A stretch of 44,401 nt of DNA from Pirellulaceae bacterium (GTDB lineage Bacteria; Planctomycetota; Planctomycetia; Pirellulales; Pirellulaceae), in assembly GCA_026989685.1 (NCBI GenBank), contig JALSIV010000390.1:1-44401 (forward strand), read 5' to 3'. The stretch's first letter is position 1. The number at the start of each line of letters is the position of its first letter. The notes beneath the pieces are model-generated. The model did no database searches, had not been told where the DNA came from, and saw only the letters and a list, made by a program, of their open reading frames with translations. Shown in pieces: positions 38,615-44,401 of the stretch. The translations under genes and the position numbers were made by a program.

Positions 38615-39748
38615 TTACCGAGCAGATCGCGTCTCCGGCTGGTCCAGCCGTTCGGGAAGCTGGCTGGCGTCTTCGAACAACAGCCAGCGAGACGCCGGGA
38701 GATTACGGAACATTCGTTCGGCTCGCCCGCGCTCGAGCGGTTTTTCGGGCAATTGCCGAATGTAGATCGCGGCAACCTGTCGAGGGAAGCGCCGAGCGGC
38801 AGCCGCATAGAGTTCCGGGTCTCTTTCACCGGAATCGCCGATCAACACAAACCTCCGCCCGGGAAATGACTTGAGCAGTTGACGGATCGCAGCCCCCTTT
38901 CCCATGCGACGGATCAGCAGGACTCGCCGCAACATGTGATCGCGGAGTCGGAAAGAACGCAAGTGAAAGCTGCCGGTGGGAAAACCGTGCTGACCGCACA
39001 ACTCGGTCAACGCGTGGTGAAGTTGCCAGGGACTGGCCGAGACATAATGGAACGCGACTCCCTGGCGCGCCCACTGGCGGTAGCGCTCGGCCATCCCGTC
39101 GATCGTGCGGAACGGCCGCAGGAAGGTGTTGGCGAGCAGTTCCTTCCGATCGGTGACCGAACTGACTTTGATCGTATCGTCGATGTCCGAGATCACCGAC
39201 CAACCGCTGCGCGCCACCAGGTAAACTCGCCCCTCCGATTCAGTCGACTGGCCCAGCGTTCCCACACGCACACTCAAGTAATCGTCGGACGCCGCGCCGC
39301 TGTCGCGCAGCATCTGCAACTCGCTCTCCCCGATCCGAATCACCCCGCGAAACTGCCCGTTGCGCCGACTTCTCTTGGGCAACAGGAATCGCCGATCTCC
39401 CAGACGAACGGTGACTCGATAGCCACGTTCGGTCTTGGCGACGAAATAGCGGACACGCTCGCGGAACAGATGGCTGTCCAACTCGGCTGGCGTCAACTGC
39501 ATCACTTTGCGGAGCAGGCGCAGCAATAACCGCTTCTGCAGCGTCTCAGTCTCCGCCTCATACACGGCGCCTCGGATCACCACGCGCCAGGTCGCGGGAC
39601 GATCCTGCGACGCGACGGTGGAAAAGACCACGACTTCGGGCCGCCGGTTCCGCTTGGGCCGAGGCGAGGCGACACGGACAGCTCCCTGCCGGTCGATTCG
39701 GCCCACCGCCGACTCCACACTCGAGTTGCTCACTTCCGACGATCTCAC
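38615..39748 (-). CDS. App1-family (DUF2183) phosphatidate phosphatase-like protein
   Basis: SVISDIDDTIKVSSVTDRKELLANTFLRPF; GVAFHYVSASPWQL; RRFVLIGDSGERDPELYAAAARRFP. Confidence 0.88.
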   Translation of the reverse strand: MRSSEVSNSSVESAVGRIDRQGAVRVASPRPKRNRRPEVVVFSTVASQDRPATWRVVIRGAVYEAETETLQKRLLLRLLRKVMQLTPAELDSHLFRERVRYFVAKTERGYRVTVRLGDRRFLLPKRSRRNGQFRGVIRIGESELQMLRDSGAASDDYLSVRVGTLGQSTESEGRVYLVARSGWSVISDIDDTIKVSSVTDRKELLANTFLRPFRTIDGMAERYRQWARQGVAFHYVSASPWQLHHALTELCGQHGFPTGSFHLRSFRLRDHMLRRVLLIRRMGKGAAIRQLLKSFPGRRFVLIGDSGERDPELYAAAARRFPRQVAAIYIRQLPEKPLERGRAERMFRNLPASRWLLFEDASQLPERLDQPETRSAR

Positions 39749-39806
39749 TCCAAGGAAACGATGTCCGACTCCATCACCGGTCAGCCTCGCCCCGACCGGT
39801 GGCGTG

Positions 39807-42170
39807 CTAGTCCCTGGGCATCCAACGTTTCAGAACTTCCAGCCTCTCCTTGGCATCGCCCAGAGAAAGCTGCTCGCCCGGCAGTTTCCCGAGGATCTGC
39901 TGGTAGACTCGAGTGCGCGTGTCGTCATCGATCAGTTGCCGGCTGTAGTAAAACGCGATTTCGGCCAGGATCGGCAGTGGATTGCCGGGCGCCGACGCGT
40001 AGTCGGCTGCCAAGCGTTCCACGCGAGCCTTCGCGTGTTCGGGTTTCAGTCCCGCCGGAAGGTCGGACATGATCAGACCATTGGCCGGATCATCGATCTT
40101 GGCAATGAGATCCTCGATCCACGAATTCACGGGGTCTCCGCCCTTGGCTCGTTCGGTCTGGACTTTGATATTCGAAAGCGACTTCAGCTTGACCACTCCC
40201 GCGTTCTTGTAGACGTCCACGATCGATGCCTTGGTGTTCGTTCGAACGACACCCGTACGACTGTTGCGGACCACGTCGACGTCGAAAATCATCAGCACGT
40301 CGACTCCCTGCTGAGCGGCTTTCCGCTTGAGGGTAGTGGGGCTGCCCGTCCCGAGGAAAATCACGCCCGCGGCAAACTGAGGCGGGCCGCCGGGAGCCGC
40401 CGGCGATCGCCGGGTATCCCTTCGACCGCGATTGTTGCCTCGGTTGCCGGCTGCCGCCGGACCATGCTGGTGGTCGTGACCGTCACCTTGAGCGCCACCG
40501 CCGGCGGGAGCCGCACCACCGGGAGCTCCGCCGCCACCAAACTGAGGCGCCCCCAATCCACCGTCGGCGTCCTCCATCTCTTCACCCTCACCTTCCGGGC
40601 CACCGAATCCGCCCGGGCCTCCCGGGCCCATGCCTCCGGCGCCCAGACCGGCGGGGCCCATCCCGGCAGGTCCTCCCGGTCCGCCCATCCCGCCGGGCCC
40701 CATGCCCATTCCACCGAGTCCGGCAGATGCCCCGCCACCGGCCGTACCGGCCGATTGAGCGTTCACGAACGGCGAAAGCTGTGTAAGGATGTCGCCGAAT
40801 GAACCGCTGTCGACTCGTTCGACCAACACCTCGATCGTCCCACTTCCCAACTCACCGGCGAAGTCGGCCAGTTTCTTACCGCCCCCTCGTGCTCCCGTGC
40901 CACCACCGCCCATTCCCATCCCGGCTCCCATGTCGGCACCGGGGAAGCCGCCGCCGGGGCCGCCGGCACCGGGGAAACCACCGCCGTCGGCGCCCGGAAA
41001 GCCGCCACCGCCGCCACGACCGCGCCGAGAATTCCGAGCGGGCAGGTTCTGGGTCGAACCGATGGGATAGATCGAGCCGTTGTAGCTTCGAGGCGAAATC
41101 TTGATGTTGACCCCGATGGCCCAGCGAACGGCCAGCGTCGGACGTCGCAGCCCGCCGACCCAACCGTACTTGTTGAACAGATCACTTTCGTCATCGCTAA
41201 GAGCCAACGCGTACAAATACTGAAACGCCGCCCCTTCGCGCCCTTCGGCCATCGCCTGCTCGGCTTGCCCCATCAAGCCCTGGCTCCTGGGTTTGGCCTC
41301 GGCTTCTTGCTTCGAATTCCCCGAACCGGGGCCCGCATTTCCGGGAGCAGGTCCGCCGGGACCCTGTCCCGCTCCCAGTCCGGCGGGACCACCGGGGCCT
41401 CCTTCACCCGGATAGCCGCCCTCCTCTTCCATGCCGGGCGCCGACGCGCCGCCACTGGGATCGAAACCACCTTGGCCATAGGGATTCTCATCGCCGACCC
41501 CCGCCGGCGGACCACCCTGCCCGCTGACATCCTCACCGCCGTAGCCGCCATTCTCTTCTCCAAAGCCCTTGGGTGGACCGCCTTGGCCGCTGACATCCTC
41601 ACCGCCGTAGCCGCCGTTCTCTTCTCCAAAGCCCTTGGGCGGACCACCTTGGCCGCTCATGTCGAGCCCGCCACCCGGACCGCCGGGGCCGCCACCAGGC
41701 CCTCCGGCCGGCCCCTGCCCGCCGGCACCAACCGGCCCGCGGCTATCGGCCTCTCCATGCGAATGATTGTGACCATCCGCGGCTGCGTTCTTGTCTTTGC
41801 CTCCGCTCGAAGAAGACTTCCCAGGAGAATCCTCGTCAGCAGACATGATGGTCGGGCCGCGTGAAGCCGCCTGTCCGTGTTGATGCGACTGGCCCCCGCC
41901 GCTCCCGCCCGTATTCCCACCGAATGCTGCCAGCGTGGGGCCACGCTGTTGCGGTTGGCTTTCCTTCGGGCTCGAGGACTCCTGACGGGGCGCCGAATCG
42001 CCGGATGGCGAAGAGCTCTTTTTCGACGGCGCCGACTGTTTGGGTTCCGACTGGTCGGTGGCTTGAGCCACTTCTTGCTTCTTACTGCCGAAGAAACCGC
42101 ATCCCACGGTCGCCAAAGCCAAACAGCACACGGCCGTGCAGATGGTCCAGCAGGTCAGCGACTTTTTCAT
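39807..42170 (-). CDS. Gly-rich, His-clustered lipoprotein of unknown function with internal tandem repeats
   Basis: Lipobox MKKSLTCWTICTAVCCLALATVGC; long Gly/Pro-rich regions; ordered C-terminus VIFLGTGSPTTLKRKAAQQGVDVLMIFDVDV.... ATG 42170. Confidence 0.8.
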   Translation of the reverse strand: MKKSLTCWTICTAVCCLALATVGCGFFGSKKQEVAQATDQSEPKQSAPSKKSSSPSGDSAPRQESSSPKESQPQQRGPTLAAFGGNTGGSGGGQSHQHGQAASRGPTIMSADEDSPGKSSSSGGKDKNAAADGHNHSHGEADSRGPVGAGGQGPAGGPGGGPGGPGGGLDMSGQGGPPKGFGEENGGYGGEDVSGQGGPPKGFGEENGGYGGEDVSGQGGPPAGVGDENPYGQGGFDPSGGASAPGMEEEGGYPGEGGPGGPAGLGAGQGPGGPAPGNAGPGSGNSKQEAEAKPRSQGLMGQAEQAMAEGREGAAFQYLYALALSDDESDLFNKYGWVGGLRRPTLAVRWAIGVNIKISPRSYNGSIYPIGSTQNLPARNSRRGRGGGGGFPGADGGGFPGAGGPGGGFPGADMGAGMGMGGGGTGARGGGKKLADFAGELGSGTIEVLVERVDSGSFGDILTQLSPFVNAQSAGTAGGGASAGLGGMGMGPGGMGGPGGPAGMGPAGLGAGGMGPGGPGGFGGPEGEGEEMEDADGGLGAPQFGGGGAPGGAAPAGGGAQGDGHDHQHGPAAAGNRGNNRGRRDTRRSPAAPGGPPQFAAGVIFLGTGSPTTLKRKAAQQGVDVLMIFDVDVVRNSRTGVVRTNTKASIVDVYKNAGVVKLKSLSNIKVQTERAKGGDPVNSWIEDLIAKIDDPANGLIMSDLPAGLKPEHAKARVERLAADYASAPGNPLPILAEIAFYYSRQLIDDDTRTRVYQQILGKLPGEQLSLGDAKERLEVLKRWMPRD
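41523..41654. repeat. 66-bp tandem repeat, two units, encoding a 22-aa period (SGQGGPPKGFGEENGGYGGEDV)
   Basis: Units 41523-41588 and 41589-41654 differ at about 3 positions; diverged partial copies on either side. Confidence 0.9.
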
Positions 42171-42337
42171 AACAGGGCTCCCATCAGACGTGGCTTCAGC
42201 GCAGGGGCGGCACTCGGTCCGCTCCTTTCCCACTTGATGATTATGCCAGAATCCGGGGAGCCTGTCGAGCAAGGGGGGCCGATTTGGCAAGTTGGGCAAC
42301 GAGAGCCGTGGGCCGCGGTAGCACCCGACGGAGCCGA

Positions 42338-43042
42338 TCAGGCCACCAGCGCCCCCAGCAGGCGGCCGCCGCCGCGAGCCGCATCGGAAACCGCGCCGAG
42401 CGCTCGCTCCCGTTCACTCACGCCGCTCTGCAGGACCAGCACCGCGGCGTGGCAACAGCGCTGGAATGCCTCGGTCAGCGGATCGTCCGGAGGCCCGGCC
42501 ACAACCAGCACCAAGCGGTGGCGTCCCACCCGCTGCAACAAATCGGCGATCGCTGAGTGGATTCGCCGACTGTCTCCCAACCAACCGCGGCCGGTGGGTA
42601 GGACATCGAGCCGCTCCCGGACTCGAGGCCGAACCACCGAGTTCGCTGGTCGCCCCACCCCCAAATACTCCGTCAGCCCCGCCTCGGCCTGCAGCCCCAA
42701 TTCGGCAGTGGCGTGCCTGCGGCGCACGTCGGCATCGATCAGCAGCACCGTTTCGTCCCGCAACTCGCTCAACTGCTCGGCCAACTCGATCAGGCGAACG
42801 GCCGCCGATCGGGAAGGATCCAACTGCGCACACAGCAGCGAAGCCGCCTGGCAGACCTGCAGCGAGCGTTGGACGCGGGCGGCCGCGACGCGCACGGGAG
42901 CAGCACCATCGTCACGGCTGGACCGCAGCGACTCCGCGGCTTGCACCATACGTTTTCCATCCTGCTGCTTCACCTCACCCCGCCCCTCCTCTTTCTCGAC
43001 CTGTTCGTTCTCGTACCCTCGCCGCACGACACTCTCGTTCAC
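42338..43042 (-). CDS. CpsD/BY-kinase-like ParA/MinD-fold protein with degenerate Walker A
   Basis: VLLIDADVRRRHATAELGLQAEAGLTEYLGVG resembles the Walker A' region of CpsD/CapB proteins; no GKT/GKS upstream. Confidence 0.65.
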   Translation of the reverse strand: MNESVVRRGYENEQVEKEEGRGEVKQQDGKRMVQAAESLRSSRDDGAAPVRVAAARVQRSLQVCQAASLLCAQLDPSRSAAVRLIELAEQLSELRDETVLLIDADVRRRHATAELGLQAEAGLTEYLGVGRPANSVVRPRVRERLDVLPTGRGWLGDSRRIHSAIADLLQRVGRHRLVLVVAGPPDDPLTEAFQRCCHAAVLVLQSGVSERERALGAVSDAARGGGRLLGALVA

Positions 43043-43078
43043 CGCAACACGGAAACTCGATCGCTGCGTCTTCGAGTC

Positions 43079-44401
43079 CTATTGCCGGTACGCTGCCAGG
43101 GTGATCGGATCTTCGATCAACTGGGCTCGATGGGGACCGCCGGATTCGCCGCCCGGCTCGTGGCGATCGGCCTCGAGTTCGGTGACTTCCAGCATGTCCC
43201 GATCATCACGAGGAAGCTCGGGAATCGTACCAGGCGTCACCCACAGCGTTTCCAGCGGCAGCCAGTTGGTATGGCCACTTACGAATTCGGTGGCATCGCG
43301 GGCCAGCTCGTCCGGTGCCGGCGCGGCAGGAGAACCGTCCGTCATCGGGTGGGCCGGCTGGGGATCCGCCGTTAATGGCACCTCGGTCTCTTCTTGAAAC
43401 GACTGCTCGAACGGATTCTCGGCCGCCGGGGCAGGCGGCAATGGAATTGCATCCGGCTCATCCCCGTTTGCCTCGCCAACCTGCTGGGCCCAGTGATCCA
43501 TCATGGCCGATGCGTTCCATTCGGTGACCTCTTCGGTGGGCTCGTCTTTCGACGTCCGATCCGCTCGCCGGGGTAGTTCGACGATGACCGGGACCTCCTC
43601 ACCGGTTTCCGATTCATCGTCGCAGTCGGACGCGTCCGCTGGAGAGGACTGCCACTGGCCGGTTTCGGGCATGCCGCTACTCCCGTCGGGCTCGTCCAAG
43701 GGGCCGAACTCGATCACCCCGGGTTCGGACTGCGCAGCCGTCTCTTGGGTGTTCCATGGGGCAGGGAGTTGCTGCAAGTCGGCCCATGCCTGTTGAACGT
43801 CTGCGGAACCGAGCGGCTCGGCCACGGGAGCCGCGCAGACTTTGCGCACCAGGGCGTGGTCGGCCAGTTGGTTGATAAGCCGAGGATTGCCGTCAGTGGC
43901 CATGGCGATTGCCGCCACCGCGTCGGGAAGAAAGAGCTGCTCCAAGGCGGCGCCGGCTCGCATCACCTGGTGAGCCAGATAGGGGCCGACTTCGTTGCGG
44001 TCCAGGGGTTGCAGATAGCAACGAGCCGCCAGACGCTGGCTCAGACTTTCCAAACGAGGACTCGCCAAGCGCTCCTCCAGGTACCCATCGGCTGCCAGAA
44101 TCAGCCGCACGCGGGGACGCCCTTGATGGTCGAGGTTGGTCAACAGGCGAAGCTCCTCGATCAACCGAGCCGACATCAGATGCGCTTCGTCCACGACCAG
44201 CAGAATGCCGTCCGTGGGAATTTCGGGGTGCGTGAGTGCATCGGTCACCGCCAGACGCAGTTGGCCTTCGTCCAGGCCCCGACTGGGCAACCGCATCTCG
44301 TGCAACATCGCCTGGTAGAGGTCGCGGCGCCGAGCCAGAGCCATCGAGCCGAGCGACACGACGGAAAACCGCTGACGAAAACTCTCAGCCAGCAGACGGC
44401 A
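43079..44401 (-). CDS. ExeA/GspA-like AAA ATPase, N-terminus cut by right edge, long acidic C-terminal extension
   Basis: Open through the edge: CRLLAESFRQRFSVVSLGSMALARRRDLYQAML..., ILLVVDEAHLMSARLIEELRLLTNLD, GNPRLINQLADHAL. Confidence 0.85.
   Translation of the reverse strand, partial: CRLLAESFRQRFSVVSLGSMALARRRDLYQAMLHEMRLPSRGLDEGQLRLAVTDALTHPEIPTDGILLVVDEAHLMSARLIEELRLLTNLDHQGRPRVRLILAADGYLEERLASPRLESLSQRLAARCYLQPLDRNEVGPYLAHQVMRAGAALEQLFLPDAVAAIAMATDGNPRLINQLADHALVRKVCAAPVAEPLGSADVQQAWADLQQLPAPWNTQETAAQSEPGVIEFGPLDEPDGSSGMPETGQWQSSPADASDCDDESETGEEVPVIVELPRRADRTSKDEPTEEVTEWNASAMMDHWAQQVGEANGDEPDAIPLPPAPAAENPFEQSFQEETEVPLTADPQPAHPMTDGSPAAPAPDELARDATEFVSGHTNWLPLETLWVTPGTIPELPRDDRDMLEVTELEADRHEPGGESGGPHRAQLIEDPITLAAYRQ

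Overview
High-GC, gene-dense chromosomal window, almost certainly from a Planctomycetota (Pirellulales-like) genome. This is inferred from the paralog families seen: DUF1559, PSCyt1/DUF1549/DUF1553 plus DUF1501, DUF1080, PQQ beta-propeller and tandem outer-membrane-like proteins. Core genes include sucC/sucD, glgC, leuS, map, lpdA-like and rpsD. Other groups are a membrane-lipid block (CDP-alcohol phosphatidyltransferase, CdsA-like, VTT/TVP38-like, DagK-like), a UspA-like plus NhaD/SLC13-like pair, two divergent orphan response regulators, an App1-like protein, a Gly/His-rich repetitive lipoprotein, a CpsD-like ParA protein and an ExeA/GspA-like ATPase cut by the right edge. I saw no rRNA, tRNA, CRISPR array or intact mobile element. 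The most interesting non-ORF signals are: (1) several intergenic arrays that all have a 7-bp period but different unit sequences, two sharing a 43-bp conserved flank (35/43 identical, opposite orientations) and two sharing a hairpin-like flank; (2) an SDR gene flanked by two beheaded gene starts (a P-loop N-terminus and a Tat leader) and a strong hairpin, suggesting a rearrangement scar; (3) a degenerate SAM-methyltransferase-like segment between two PQQ beta-propeller halves; (4) a duplicated 3' tail of the lpdA-like gene. All family calls were made by eye from motifs, with no database search.
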